A DNA stretch of 64,000 bases from Volutella citrinella (Eukaryota; Ascomycota; Sordariomycetes; Hypocreales; Nectriaceae), in the NCBI GenBank assembly GCA_034401135.1, contig JAWZSP010000001.1, positions 6,324,001-6,388,000 on the forward strand. Reading direction: 5' to 3'. The position numbers and the translations under genes were made by a program. The notes beneath the pieces are model-generated. The model saw only the letters and a list, made by a program, of their open reading frames with translations, made no database searches and was not told where the DNA came from. Below are positions 45,238 to 56,059 of this stretch, in pieces (positions within the stretch are counted from its first letter, which is position 1; each line of letters starts with the position of its first letter).

Positions 45238-46079
45238 GCATTGCAGTGTGATGTGATATTACGTCCACTGAAGCTGCGATAAACTCGCAATGGGAACGGA
45301 TACTGGGAACGGATACTATAGATTAGTACAACGCTATAGATTACCAAGGAAATTAATGTTTATTTTACGACTTTGTCTGCCTGCCTCGCCTGTGAATAAA
45401 TACCGGCTAGTAGTAATCGCAGTTGGAGCCGCAACTTGTGCATATGGGTTCAGCATGACCTGATTGCCCGACTGTGTGCACGGGAGCTGATGGGATGCGC
45501 TTGCGCTGATACTCCTCCTGATTTTCCCATCGAGATGAACATCGGCTCGAATGGTGATCGACTTTCGAGCCGAATTGCTGTAAGGGTTCTGGTCCTCGCC
45601 AATTTCGCTTTTGGACCCATGAAGATTCCTTGATGATCACCATCTAAGGTGGGCAGGGGAGAAACGGGGGAGGTGGAAGATCAGCCTGCCCCGTTGCTGC
45701 CGAGACTTCCCGAAGGACCTTGTGCTTACTTTTGCACCACATGACCTTGTTTAAACAGTTGTGCAGTGCCCGCCTTGTGTCCATCACAGCCCCCAGACCC
45801 ATAGTCAGCCCGAGAAAGGTTGTCATGTGAATGCAAGGCCCCGGCCCCTGCTTCACTAGTCCAGGCAAGATCCATTTGGAGGATGCGAATTCAAGCACCG
45901 GATCGTCTTGGTGGAACTGCATGGCGCACACTGCACTGTACAAGATCACGAAGCAGTTCCAGGAGACGTCATCATACAAATTCATGCTTGTGTGAAAACC
46001 TCAGTCAGTTACAAGGCAAGTCGTGTCTCTTCGCATACTACAAGTGTCTGGCTGACCCACGGCGTCGTCTAGGCCAACA
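45238..46079. other. Intergenic region with an ambiguous minus-strand frame
   Basis: About 840 bp. A minus-strand frame (45985-45644) has a protein-like composition and an internal GTAAGC donor, but no recognisable domain and no clear partner exon. It may be gene debris belonging to the decayed region that follows. No supported gene. Confidence 0.35.
45291..45316. repeat. 13-bp tandem duplication
   Basis: tgggaacggatac occurs twice in direct tandem, in the 3' region of the repetitive secreted-protein gene. Confidence 0.8.
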
Positions 46080-46089
46080 CAGTGCTTGT

Positions 46090-48033
46090 CAATGCCAGGA
46101 ACCATGACGCACCTGCGCGACAGAATCCACTTTGCGTGCGTGTATGGCAAGTCGAGTGCTTTTGGAGGCCTGCCTAAACAGAACTATGTGTTCATCGAGC
46201 ATGACAAGGCGGTAAGAAGTCGATGACGGATAGCGACGCCGGCCGGTTCTGGGACGCGACACTTGGCGCCATTTGGACACTGCCACGGTATATGGACCGA
46301 CGTGCTTTTCCCTTGTACGACTGGGGCGGTGATGGAGACTGCGACATGGTTTGTGTCAACCTCGACCACGGCATATTGAAGTGTTTCTTAACAAGGGCTA
46401 CAATCCCAGATTACCTACGCATTGAACCGGATGGCCGCATTACTGGCTTCATGCAACACGTGGTTCAACCTTCCCTGCGGCCTGACAGACTCCGAAGGAC
46501 GATCCGGGTGGCGTTCATGACCCCAAGCTGCCAGTGCTTCACCAATGAAGGGGTGAACGACCACACGGAATATGCGCAAAACCGCTAGACAAAGGTCGAC
46601 GCGAGCGGTGGTTGTCGCTCGGTGATCGAGGGCTGGCAGTTCAACTTGACGGCAGCAGGGAGATGAAGCACTTTTCCAGCAACGTGGGTAGCCTGGGCTG
46701 ATATAGCGCCTGTAGACACGTGTTGGTGTGGATACTGACACGTGCCCGGTGCCAAACTTTGTCCACCGCTGCAGGATGTGTACTGCTGCGAGATCGATCT
46801 TTTCTAGCTTAGGCAACGGGTACCAATAATTGCAGCTGCAGTGCCATGATACCAACTGTCCTGCGGGGCTTTTCTTCCTGAACTCCCTTGAGAAAATATT
46901 TTCTGCAATCAGTAGCCTTTGAACCGGTGATTGTTGCCAATCAGTTGATGAAGATGCATGCAAATATCTGTCTGGCATCGGAGATGCCGTTCTCAACAAT
47001 GGCATTAGCGCGATTGTGGCCGACTTTAGCTCCATCCCCACGCAAGCGAGGGCTGCCCGTGCCCCCCCACCATCAGTATTGACTTTGCCTTACTCGGCTG
47101 GGGCGTATTAATGGTCTGGCCTGGAACATGGCCATCAATCCAAGTGTGACACTCCCTCGACGGGAGGCACCGTCAAGGATATGACCAATGGCTTGGTCAA
47201 GAACGCCATGGCCATCATGAAGGACGTGCTCAACTCACGGGCCGAAGACTAGCTGAGCGTGTAGAACGGTCTCGAGGCGCAGATGAAGGCGCAGATGCAA
47301 GCGTGGATGGACAGCCTCTCGGCAATGGAGCAATGGCTTGTTGGGCGTACTGCTACTGCTGATGGTATTACGGAGCTCATCAAGATTACTGATGGCGCTG
47401 CCATGTTTGGCGACGGTTGGATCATGAAGCGTGGCGAGCAGGGTAACTGGACCAAATAGACCATCAATGGCCTTCATGGCGTCGATGTCATCTATCACTT
47501 CATCGTCACTTCTGATGTGACCTGCGACAAGGACTCAGGCCGAAACAGCAACATCAAGTACGTCATCACAGCAAGGCCCCTGGCAAATGCTCCTGTTCCG
47601 AGGACGGCAAGTCATATGGGCTGCGTCTTCTTGTCGCGGCTCATGAGTAGTAGCAAGTCTGACCTGCTTCCCGGACATGATATGCTTGAGTAACACCAAC
47701 ATTTCCGTGGCTAATGTCGGTTCTGGGGATGTGAAGCGCATGTCCACAACCGACTCGTCACCTCTCGCACCCAAGCAGTCATGTTATAAACTGATGTCTT
47801 CTAATTAGATCCCCCAGCACACTCAACACCAATAAAAGCAAGTATGGCCACAAGGCAGATGTAGACCTGGCAGACAACTGGTGGCTTCAGTCACTGATTG
47901 ACAAGGGCATCGAGACGCCTGGGTCCTGGGACATCCCCATCTGCCCCTTTGAGGAGGCTCTGGAGAATTACTGCAGGTGGTTCCAAGGCGCCAACGCCAA
48001 CCAGCACTTTGGCTGTGTATTGAATGAGGAATG
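46090..48033 (+). pseudogene. Decayed secreted FG-GAP (VCBS)-repeat protein gene
   Basis: Protein-like sequence continues for nearly 2 kb but in changing frames and with in-frame stops. Recognisable pieces are a GKSSAFGGLPKQNYVF segment (about 46126-46190), an FG-GAP-like calcium-loop segment DWGGDGDCDMVCVN with a later DGRITGFMQ (46320-46455), a segment around 46980-47060, a helical stretch 47160-47560, and a terminal part 47810-48033 ending in TGA with the Cys-containing DIPICPFEEALENY. Order and motifs recall large fungal secreted proteins with FG-GAP repeats, some fused to SGNH/GDSL esterases; the identification is from memory and moderate. TAG stops interrupt the frame at 47250, 47262 and 47457, each one C-to-T change from CAG, in a CpA context as in repeat-induced point mutation. 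It is not functional as it stands. Confidence 0.55.
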
Positions 48034-49379
48034 ATTCTTGGCATGAACGCTGTATTGTTTCTTCATCGTCAAGACCGATTCTTGTACCGTATCGCATTGC
48101 ATCGTATCGCCAGGAGCTTCTGTGTGCCTTTCACCGCCACAACAAGCCGAGATCGAATACCACTCACCTTGTCATGGCCTGATTGGACTCTGTGTGTGTG
48201 TGTTGTCGGTGGCAAGTGGTGGTGATGGAGGTGTATGTGCGTTGCAGGTGGCAAGTGATGATGATGAATGCATGATTCATAAAAAGACGCAGTAGATGAA
48301 GAGATAAGTTAGTCATGTCATGACACGACTGTCCAAGAATCCATGCGGGCGCAAACACACCCAACCACTCACTAACAACCAGTAGGAAGGGCCGAGAGTA
48401 TTTGTCTAGGTGGAACCCAATGGTGCGATTGCCAAAGAGGTTGCCGCAACCCTAGCACCTCTTCTCCAACTCGTCGCACGTGGGCGGCTTCCAATAGTCG
48501 CACAGCCTTGCGAGAGAATTATCGGACCGCCGTAGTCTACTCCGTACATGGGATGGATCTGCAGTCGGACCGACAAAATAGGGGATGTGGTTGGATGGTC
48601 CAGGCGCCAAAGGAGAGCTGCGTCCTTTTTTTCACTAGACCTGAATGATCTGAGCTGTTTGATGGCGTCACTCTAGCGCATCGAGCGCGCGCACATCTGC
48701 CCAAAGCGCCACGGGCCACGGCAGCCACCAGGCAGCCGCAAATATGAAACGAGGGCGAGTTACAGTATCTTGCCCAGCTAGGGCACCCTACGGGCTGGCC
48801 GAATCAAGCTCAGTGGTGAAGCTATTCACACCACGGCGCTGCATCGGACCGACTCGCCCCCCAGCCCACCCCGCCGCCCATACCCGCATCTTGGCCCCTT
48901 TGAGTAAAGCCCATCGGCGAGTTAGCTAAAAAAAGAGCCCTATTGGATGGCCAAGAGCCAGCGCCCCATCGAAAGTCTGTTTAATGGCTCTTTCCCCAGA
49001 CTGGCTCCCCCTCTGGCCCCTCCCCCATGGTGTTCTGGATCCTCAACGGTGGAGGGAGCGGTTGCGGCTTGGGATGAGCGTATGGGCTGCTAAGGCTTTT
49101 AGACTATGCGGGACGCGGAGATGGTGGTTCGTCTTTTTCTCCTCCTTCTCCTCAATGCCTCCGCGTCCGGAGCCGCAGGGCTTGTTGGGGAAGCGGAGAC
49201 TGATGGTGGAGTTGAGTCCAAGCGAAGAAAAGTTGTGGACCGTGTGGTCTGTCGCTGGGTTGAAGGAGAAGCAAGTCGGTCGGGTTCTATAAAGACAAGA
49301 CGGAGACCGTTGAGGAAACACCTTCATCAGAATCATCTCCTCATCTCATTCTTCCTTCATCATCAGGATCATCATAACA
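48034..49379. other. Intergenic region with further gene debris
   Basis: 1.35 kb upstream of the sugar-permease gene. A minus-strand stretch at about 48545-48375 reads as a Cys/Trp-rich protein piece (CDYWKPPTCDELEKRC, stop, GCGNLFGNRTIGF) interrupted by TAG at 48454-48452. The rest, with TG-rich repeats near 48195-48260, shows no gene; 49300-49379 is the CT/CA-rich leader of the next gene. Confidence 0.4.
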
Positions 49380-50756
49380 ATGGCCGGTGCAATCCCTACT
49401 GCCAGTGGTTCCCAACCCGTGGGAGGCTACCTGACTGGCCGCGCCCTCATCTACCCCCTCTCACTCATCATCTCGCTCTTCTTCCTCTGGGGTTTCTCCT
49501 ACGGCCTACTCGATGTCCTGAACAAGCACTTCCAGCAGGTGCTGGGCATCAGCCGCCTCGAGTCGACCGGACTCCAGGTCATGTACTTTGGCGGCGGTTA
49601 TCTCCTCTTCTCTCCCATCGCCGCCGAGGTCCTCAAGCGCCGGGGCTACAAGCAGACCATTCTTATGGGCCTCGCTCTGTACTCCATCGGTGCCATCCTG
49701 TTCTGGCCCGTCGCCAAGTCTGCTGACTCCAACGCCAACGGCCGCGCCGTCTTTGGCGGCTTCTGCGCCTGCACTCTCGTCATTGCCTGCGGTCTTGCGA
49801 CCCTTGAGACGTCAGCCAACTCGTACGCAGTTGTCATTGGCAAGCCAGAGTCGGCCTCGGCTCGTCTGCAGTTCTGCCAGTCGTGGAACGGCGTTGCCTC
49901 CTTCATCGGCCCGCTGATTGCCTCCAAGTTCTTCTTCACCGGAGCCAACCAGAACAGCCTCACCAATGTCCAGTTCGTCTACCTCGCCGTCTCCTGCGCT
50001 GGCGCTGCTGTCGCCGTGCTCTTCTTCTTCGCCAAGCTCCCCGAAATCTCCGAGGCCACGATCGATGACGAAGCCCACGGCCGAACCGTCGAAGGCTCCT
50101 TCTGGAAGCAATACAATATGTGGCTGGCGTTTGTTGCTCAGTTTTGCTACGTCGGTGCCCAGGTTACCATTGCCACGTTCTTCATCAACTATGCCCACGA
50201 GAACGGCGGCTTCGCTACTAGCGAGGCCAGCAACATGTTGAGCTATGCCCTCATCACCTTCACCGTCGGCCGCTTCTTTGCCACTGGCCTGGCTGTCTTC
50301 TTCCAGCCCGAGTTCATCATGGTCGTCTACAGCGTCTGTGCGATTGCCCTCACGGCATATGTCAGCGCTGGTACCGGCGCCGCCAGTGTTGGCGTGCTCA
50401 TTACCATCTTCTTCTTCGAGGCACCCATGTACCCCACAATCTTTGCCATGGGTACTCGAAACCTCGGCCGCCACACTCGACGCGCAGCTGGTGTCCTTGT
50501 CATGGGTGTCTCGGGCGGTGCCGTCTTCCCTCCCATCCAGGGCGCCATTGCCGACGCCAAGGGCACCCGCATCAGCTACCTGGTCCCAATGGTTGGCTTC
50601 GTCTACGTTCTGGGCTATGTTGCCGTCAACTGGATGCGCGATGGCATGAGGGTGATGCGAGTCAAGGACTCTAGCGACAACGTCACCGAAATTACCCAGC
50701 GAGAGAAGGAGGATGCGATTGTTGAGGAACACGAGAAGAAGGGTGATCTTGCCTAA
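49380..50756 (+). CDS. Fucose-permease-family (FHS) MFS sugar transporter
   Basis: A single-exon 458-residue protein with 12 predicted membrane segments, belonging to the fucose/galactose/glucose:H+ symporter branch of the major facilitator superfamily (FucP-like). Marks are FFLWGFSYGLLDVLNKHFQ in TM1, QVMYFGGGYLLFSPIAAEVL in TM2, TLETSANSYAVVIG and FCQSWNGVASFIGPLIAS in TM4-5, and EAPMYPTIFAMGTRNLGRHT in the C-terminal half. These match the sugar-binding regions of the family. The substrate is probably a neutral hexose or 6-deoxyhexose, imported with protons at the plasma membrane. The same window encodes a rhamnosidase-like enzyme 9 kb away, but they are not neighbours. Confidence 0.88.
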   Translation: MAGAIPTASGSQPVGGYLTGRALIYPLSLIISLFFLWGFSYGLLDVLNKHFQQVLGISRLESTGLQVMYFGGGYLLFSPIAAEVLKRRGYKQTILMGLALYSIGAILFWPVAKSADSNANGRAVFGGFCACTLVIACGLATLETSANSYAVVIGKPESASARLQFCQSWNGVASFIGPLIASKFFFTGANQNSLTNVQFVYLAVSCAGAAVAVLFFFAKLPEISEATIDDEAHGRTVEGSFWKQYNMWLAFVAQFCYVGAQVTIATFFINYAHENGGFATSEASNMLSYALITFTVGRFFATGLAVFFQPEFIMVVYSVCAIALTAYVSAGTGAASVGVLITIFFFEAPMYPTIFAMGTRNLGRHTRRAAGVLVMGVSGGAVFPPIQGAIADAKGTRISYLVPMVGFVYVLGYVAVNWMRDGMRVMRVKDSSDNVTEITQREKEDAIVEEHEKKGDLA

Positions 50757-51287
50757 ATAACTAGGGATGATTAGTATTAGAAACAGTTATGAACGCAGTT
50801 ATGACATATGATGAGTGCAATGAAGAAAGTGAGACAAGACCTGCATCCAGTAGAGTTCCATGTGCAAGGCCCGCTATAGAGTAGTAGGGCTATTGAGACG
50901 AAGAGTAATAAATTACTGGAATCTGCATCACGTCTATGTCTGGCGTCCTTGAAGGCGGCAACTGGCATTATTTCCTGAATACAGCAACCTCATAAGCCAC
51001 TGATAGTTAGCTTTATCGTGAAAGGAATGCCATCCCGTCTCGCTTACGGAAGCTGACACCCCGTCTAAAACTTGTTACTTACAATAGATCAAAGTTGATA
51101 TCCTAGACAGTAGACATTCCAGCTCGTCGCGAACCAAGTCTTGGCCCATTCCTCGGGGCGTCGGCAAGGGCAGTTAAGGTAATATAAGTAGGATCGACAT
51201 CTCGACTACCCATCCGGACTTGTCCTTTCACTCATCTTATTCCAGAACCTCTCCTTTACCACCTTCTTCCACAAGGCATACTTGACG
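50757..51287. promoter_or_regulatory. Intergenic region upstream of the TIL inhibitor gene
   Basis: 531 bp. Contains a taatataag TATA-like element at 51180-51188, about 100 bp upstream of the ATG at 51288, followed by a C/T-rich leader. Confidence 0.45.
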
Positions 51288-51757
51288 ATGCGTCTCCCAA
51301 GCTTCATCACCATCACCCTGGCAGCAGCCAGCATGGCAAATCCCACCAGTCCTATACCGGAAGGCCCCGGGAGTTGTTCAGTACGCCGAATCCTCCCTCA
51401 ACAAACGAAAGAGCATTAGGAACACCTGAAACTGACACGCTTATGACTAGGCCGCCAACACAGAATGGACTACTTGTGGAAGTGCCTGCCCTACAACATG
51501 TGTTGAACAGTTTTGGGACTCAGGCCCCAAGGCATGTATCGCATTGTGCGTCGTCGGATGTGTCTGCAAGAAGGGATATGTCAGGAGTGCTGTGAGTAAA
51601 ATGTACACCTTCCCCAGGCGGAGGCGCTAATTAACATCATCTCCAGCTGGGCGTATGTGTTACCCCGGAGACTTGCTCCGTCTTGTATTTCCTTGGATTG
51701 GAACCATGGTCGTTTGAAGAATTCGAGGGATTTGGCATTGGGGAGCTGGATAAATAA
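51288..51757 (+). CDS. Small secreted TIL-domain serine-protease inhibitor
   Basis: A 114-residue secreted protein hidden in three short exons: 51288-51380, 51451-51591 and 51647-51757 (31 + 47 + 36 codons plus stop). Introns have GTACGC and GTGAGT donors and CTAG and CCAG acceptors; GCTAATTAAC is a good branch site in the second. Signal peptide MRLPSFITITLAAASMA. Joined exons give ten cysteines in the trypsin-inhibitor-like order, including TCGSACPTTC, CIALCVVGCVCKKGYVRS and GVCVTPETC. A short tail ending EGFGIGELDK follows. TIL proteins are compact disulfide-rich inhibitors of serine proteases, known from animals and also found in fungi. Here a target could be host, competitor or own proteases. 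Function inferred from the Cys pattern. Confidence 0.82.
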
Positions 51758-52660
51758 CTTCGTTAACGAGCTATAGACTGTATACAATAGTTCGGATGCA
51801 GTAAAGCAGTCCAGATAGGAATATGGAACCTGGCACCTGGGACCATCCGTGACTGTTCGTAAAGGTGCTCGAGCCAACGCTCATGGTGGTCGAGCGTAGA
51901 TTGTATGGGGAACCAAGTACCAATACCCGCTGCGCTCCTGATCATAAATCTATCAAAAATAGCTGACGGCGCTTGGAAGCGCAGAACCGACACTAGGGAA
52001 TAATATGCGCCTCTTGTTGCAGCCACGCCGCAAAGGAATATGAGCACTGCCACCGCAGCCACCCTCATTAGACGTTGTCTGAAGGGCAGTTCAAGCATCA
52101 GCGGGGCCTGCGAGAAAAGAGTACATGTGACGGGGCAGCGACGGAGCTATGTGCGGGGAAACCGGGCCTAATTACAACTTGGGGTGGGCCCATCGGAGTT
52201 GATAACAGCGGAAGTGACACAGCCCCTTTCCCATTTGAGCCTGTGAATCCTTTAGCCGGGCAGCTGTTCCTTTCTTAGAACAACTGCGCCTACAGCGGAT
52301 GGGGTGAGTAGATGACCAGGCTCAGCCCAGAAATATGACTTGATGGACAAAGTTTACAAAGCTCGGCGTCAGCTGTCGAGTCGTGGGCCATGTTGATGTG
52401 TATACGTGGGACGTATGAAGGCTGGGTTGCAGAATATGAAGCGGATTGTTTTTCTTTGTAGATGTACGAGCAGGATTGTATTTACGAGAACAAAAGATAC
52501 CCGGAGGAAGTACGAGTCCACGGCATCGCCCTGTGGATCTTTCTTATTGTGAGCCTGTCCTCTTGTCAATACTGCTATCTTGTGACCAATATATGGAGCG
52601 TCTGGAGGCCAAGAATGACCCAATGATAACAGCCCTAACACTCCACCGACTGCAGGCAGT
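51758..52660. other. Convergent intergenic region
   Basis: About 900 bp between the TIL gene and the 3' end of the F-box-like gene. A minus-strand frame at 52098-51763 has a hydrophobic stretch but lacks partner exons and a domain. No supported gene. Confidence 0.35.
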
Positions 52661-53734
52661 TCAGTATACCGGTCTAGTCACCGCCAGCTTGAGCTTCTGA
52701 TAGTCACTGTTATTCCAACCGCTGAAAGGCTCAGAGTTGGGCGTCCAGTCGCCATATCCGCGTCGATGTTGCTTGGCTATCGCGAGTGGCTGCAACACTG
52801 ACATCTTGAGGACAAACTCGTCCAAACCAGCCAACACAGCAAATACGTCAGTCATGAGCCATCTCCAAAGCAAGTGTGGCTCCTTCGGATGACCCCAGGT
52901 GATGGCGACCTCGACATCGAGTTGCTTGAGGCTGTCGAAACACTCCTTGAGGTAATACATGGCCTCGATGACTTGAAGCACAGGCTTGCGTTCCAGCCAT
53001 CGGGTCGCATCTAGCCGTAGCATGAGATGTACGTTTTGAACACGCTTTAGCCCGTCCGGGCTGACATTGCGTGTGAAAAAGGGAACCATCTCTGCCCCAA
53101 ATAGACTGATGGTGTTGTTGGCGTACAGCAACGGCAGCGTCTCGGCATAGACTGTCTTGCACACACGCAGCAGGGAATTGACACGGCAACCATCGTCGAC
53201 GCCATCACAACGCGGGCGTAAGCCCATCAACTCGGGCGGACAATCACTGCAGGTAACGCCGTAAATGCAAGCATAACAGACACTGCCCGGACCCAGGAAA
53301 GCCAGCGGGGAACTTGTTGCTGAGACACCAAGACCCAACAGCAGAGGTAGAAGCTTGCTTGGGGGGTCGTCATCAGATCGCACGTGCTGACCGGCCGCCC
53401 AACTAGGAGGGTATGGGCCGTAAATCGGAAGGGAAAGGCCTCGCAGACTAACTCCTGGTTGTAGGATATGTCCTTCCGCCCCGTATGACCATTCTTCGCT
53501 CTGCATCGCAAGCCGGAAGATGCGAAGACGGATCTCCAATGGCAGTCGGAGGAATGGTGAGGAATCCTCCACTGCGCTCTCCCCGATCAGGTGCGATTTC
53601 TCGATGCTCAGCCGTGCATGTTTCATAATCCTCTGCTTCTTTGAGTCGTTTCGCCACTGCCTAAAGTCGGAACGTGCTTTGCTCAAGGCTGCAGAGACCG
53701 AGTACAGTCCCTGTATTACCGCTCCGGAAACCAT
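52661..53734 (-). CDS. F-box-like/DUF7730 domain protein
   Basis: A single-exon 357-residue protein. Residues about 60-76 read FLRLPLEIRLRIFRLAM, the start of the F-box-like helix set used by the fungal DUF7730 group. It is followed by a Cys-rich insertion (CYACIYGVTCSDCPPE) and the block NSLLRVCKTVYAETLPLLYANNTISLFG, typical of the same group. The rest contains leucine-rich helices resembling the usual C-terminal half. Such proteins are numerous in filamentous fungi; some may be substrate adaptors of SCF ubiquitin ligases, but most are unstudied. The start at 53734 (MVSGAVIQG) is the first ATG of the frame. No introns seen. Confidence 0.72.
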   Translation of the reverse strand: MVSGAVIQGLYSVSAALSKARSDFRQWRNDSKKQRIMKHARLSIEKSHLIGESAVEDSSPFLRLPLEIRLRIFRLAMQSEEWSYGAEGHILQPGVSLRGLSLPIYGPYPPSWAAGQHVRSDDDPPSKLLPLLLGLGVSATSSPLAFLGPGSVCYACIYGVTCSDCPPELMGLRPRCDGVDDGCRVNSLLRVCKTVYAETLPLLYANNTISLFGAEMVPFFTRNVSPDGLKRVQNVHLMLRLDATRWLERKPVLQVIEAMYYLKECFDSLKQLDVEVAITWGHPKEPHLLWRWLMTDVFAVLAGLDEFVLKMSVLQPLAIAKQHRRGYGDWTPNSEPFSGWNNSDYQKLKLAVTRPVY

Positions 53735-54722
53735 CTTGGTGGTTTGGAAGCCTTTTGGTTGAGCCTGTCAGCATGTGCTCGCAAGGCGCTGCCTGGGAGC
53801 ATGGTCCGCTCTGCGGTGCGTCGATCTATGTCGGATGGCCGTCTGCGTTGGGTGCATGTCCCGTCATCCTTGGCGAGAGAAGGAAAGAATAGTTGTAGAG
53901 CGTGAGATGAGGATTGTGAGGTGGCTTAGGCGCCGGAGCTGAGCCACTAAGACTATTCAGTCCTGCTTTTATTTCCTAATAACCTTTGGTAGGACACAGC
54001 ACGTGATGACCATCAGATAGCCTCCACTTGGAGCTCGCTATAATAGCTACAGCGCTGTTAGGTAGCGTTGGAGCAGCGCGGAGCAAAGGCTAGTCTTTGG
54101 CTGGCCTGTCGGCTCAACCACCAGTACCAAAGTGGCGGAAGCAGGCGGTGTAGGGTTCAGCGGAGTGGAGTATAGAACGCTAGGCTAGCTGTCCGACTTT
54201 AGCTTCCAGATCGCTGGCTGCCATAGTGGGCAGAGCGAAAGGCGCTGTAGAGGCACCAGCACCAGGTCGGTTCCACCAGGGTCGTAGTTACCGTTGCACA
54301 CTATTGATATCTGCGACCAAGGAAGGCCTCGTATACCGACTCTCATCTTGAATTCCAGGATCCGGGGCTTTGGTTCTTGCGCAGGGATGTCTGCCTGACT
54401 CCCAGGTCAGCGAGGGTGCGCATCCACTGCACATGCTAACCTCGTCTGGCTATCAACCCTATCAGGCGGTGGTGTGATCCCTGCCGCCACCAAGCCACGT
54501 ACAAAACCCGGGTTAGCCGACCATGGCGGGGTGATCGGTTGCGTGCCCCTTCTGGCCACCTCATCGCTCATGAGTTGACAAGCAGGAACTGAAGAGCTGG
54601 TAAAGGATGAATGAAGAAGAAAAGCCCGTGATTGTATGTCTCACAGCTCCCTAATCCTGCGCAGGCGAGTTTATTGACGCTCTCACCCTTTGTAGCTGGC
54701 GGAATGCTCCATTGACTCGGTC
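53735..54722. promoter_or_regulatory. Divergent intergenic region
   Basis: 988 bp between the F-box-like gene (minus) and the methyltransferase gene (plus); must hold both promoters. No gene or clear TATA element seen. Confidence 0.4.
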
Positions 54723-56059
54723 ATGGACGAGGCATGTTCTGTTCTGGTAGCTGTACGTGTACGATTCTAGGCTTCAAACTAACATCTGCATCGACAGTCA
54801 CTCGAAGTGTCCTCTCTCAAATCCCTCCGGTCTGATATCCTAGAGTACAGCCATGAGAACGGCCGGAGATACCACTCAATGAGTGCGGGGAGTGCGTCAG
54901 ACCCACCGATCGGCTACGATCTTCAGCTAACGCGGGATGCCATGTCTCAGAGTACAACTTTCCCAATGACGACGTTAGTTTCTGCAAGCTAGCCATGCAA
55001 TATCGCTGACTCGGTTCTAGCGCGAGAGTGAACGGCTTGGTAGGATAAAAAGGTCCGACCCCAAGACCCAGGGCTGATTGAAAGCAGATTTGCAGCATCA
55101 AATATGGCTCATCCAGTTTGGCGGTGAACTAGCCCTCAGCCCCAATATTTCCAGGGCGAAGCGGGTGCTGGATATTGGGACGGGCACGGGTATCTGGGCC
55201 ATTGACTTTGGTATGTCCCGAAAACGAACTAGACTTTGCTGACAACCGACTGACATTGTGTAAGCGGATGCCAACCCTGAGGCGCAAGTCATGGGAGTCG
55301 ATCTCAGCCCCATCCAACCACGCTGGTAAAGAGTAGCCGTGATTTGATCTGATGCCAAGACACTGATCATCCTGTAGGCTCCCCCCAAATTGCTACTTCG
55401 AAAACGATGATCTAGAAATGGAATGGACATGGGAAGAGCCTTTCGACTTTATTCTTTGCCGGAGCATGGCAGGCTGCTTCAGTGATATGGCATCAATAAT
55501 CCAAAAAGCCTACGAGTAAGTAGTCTTCGGCTTGCTTTGTCGCGTCTAACAGCATACAGCGCACTAGAACCAGACGGCTACTTTGAGATTGCCGATCTTT
55601 CGCTCCCCATGGGCTGCGACGATGGGTCTGTACCGGAAGACTCGGCTTTATGGAAATGGCACCAGGCATTGTACGAGGCATCTGCAATGATTGGTCGGCC
55701 CCTGGGTAGCATTGAAAAGGACATTCCAAGTTTGGAGAAGAGCGGATTTGTGGATATCGTGCACCACGAGTTCAAATGGCCACTGAATTCGTGGCCAGCC
55801 GATGCACTCCTGAGAGAAATCGGCCGTTATCACTGCGTCAATCTCGATATGGGACTCGAGGCATTCTCCTTAGGGCTCTTGACTCGGGTGGCTGGATGGA
55901 CGCCGGCACAGGTGCTTTCGTTTTGCGCAGAGGTTAGAAAAGACCTCCGAAACAAGAATATGCACGGCTACTGGACCATGTGAGTCTTATCATGAGTTGA
56001 AGAGGGTTCCCAGCTGACCATGCAGTCATGTAATTTATGCTCGAAAACCGTCAACCTGA
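54723..56059 (+). CDS. LaeA-like SAM-dependent methyltransferase
   Basis: A 312-residue class I methyltransferase in nine exons: 54723-54752, 54798-54891, 54951-54973, 55021-55039, 55088-55210, 55265-55325, 55378-55515, 55560-55979 and 56026-56059. Exons 3 and 4 are only 23 and 19 nt. The joined product shows the family hallmarks in order: DILEYSHENGRRYH near the N-terminus, FPNDD, ERLDLQHQIW, the SAM-binding VLDIGTGTGIWAIDFA, GVDLSPIQPRW, the FENDDLEMEWTW motif and the C-terminal HGYW...YARKPS ending. LaeA and its many relatives are methyltransferases linked to control of secondary metabolism and development; this may be one of the many enzymes acting on small molecules or proteins. All nine exons are frame-consistent (939 nt). 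Exon 1 and its donor (GTACGT at 54753) are the least certain. Confidence 0.85.

Noticed and set aside
45644..45985. Minus-strand frame with protein-like composition and an internal GTAAGC donor
   Set aside because: No domain recognised and no second exon found; mentioned as ambiguous in the intergenic entry but not called as a gene.
49812..50732. 306-codon antisense open frame opposite the FucP-like gene
   Set aside because: Same GC3 shadow effect; no membrane or domain features.
51763..52098. Minus-strand frame with a membrane-like segment
   Set aside because: Single hydrophobic stretch, no conserved loop or partner exons; a receptor fragment was considered but cannot be supported.
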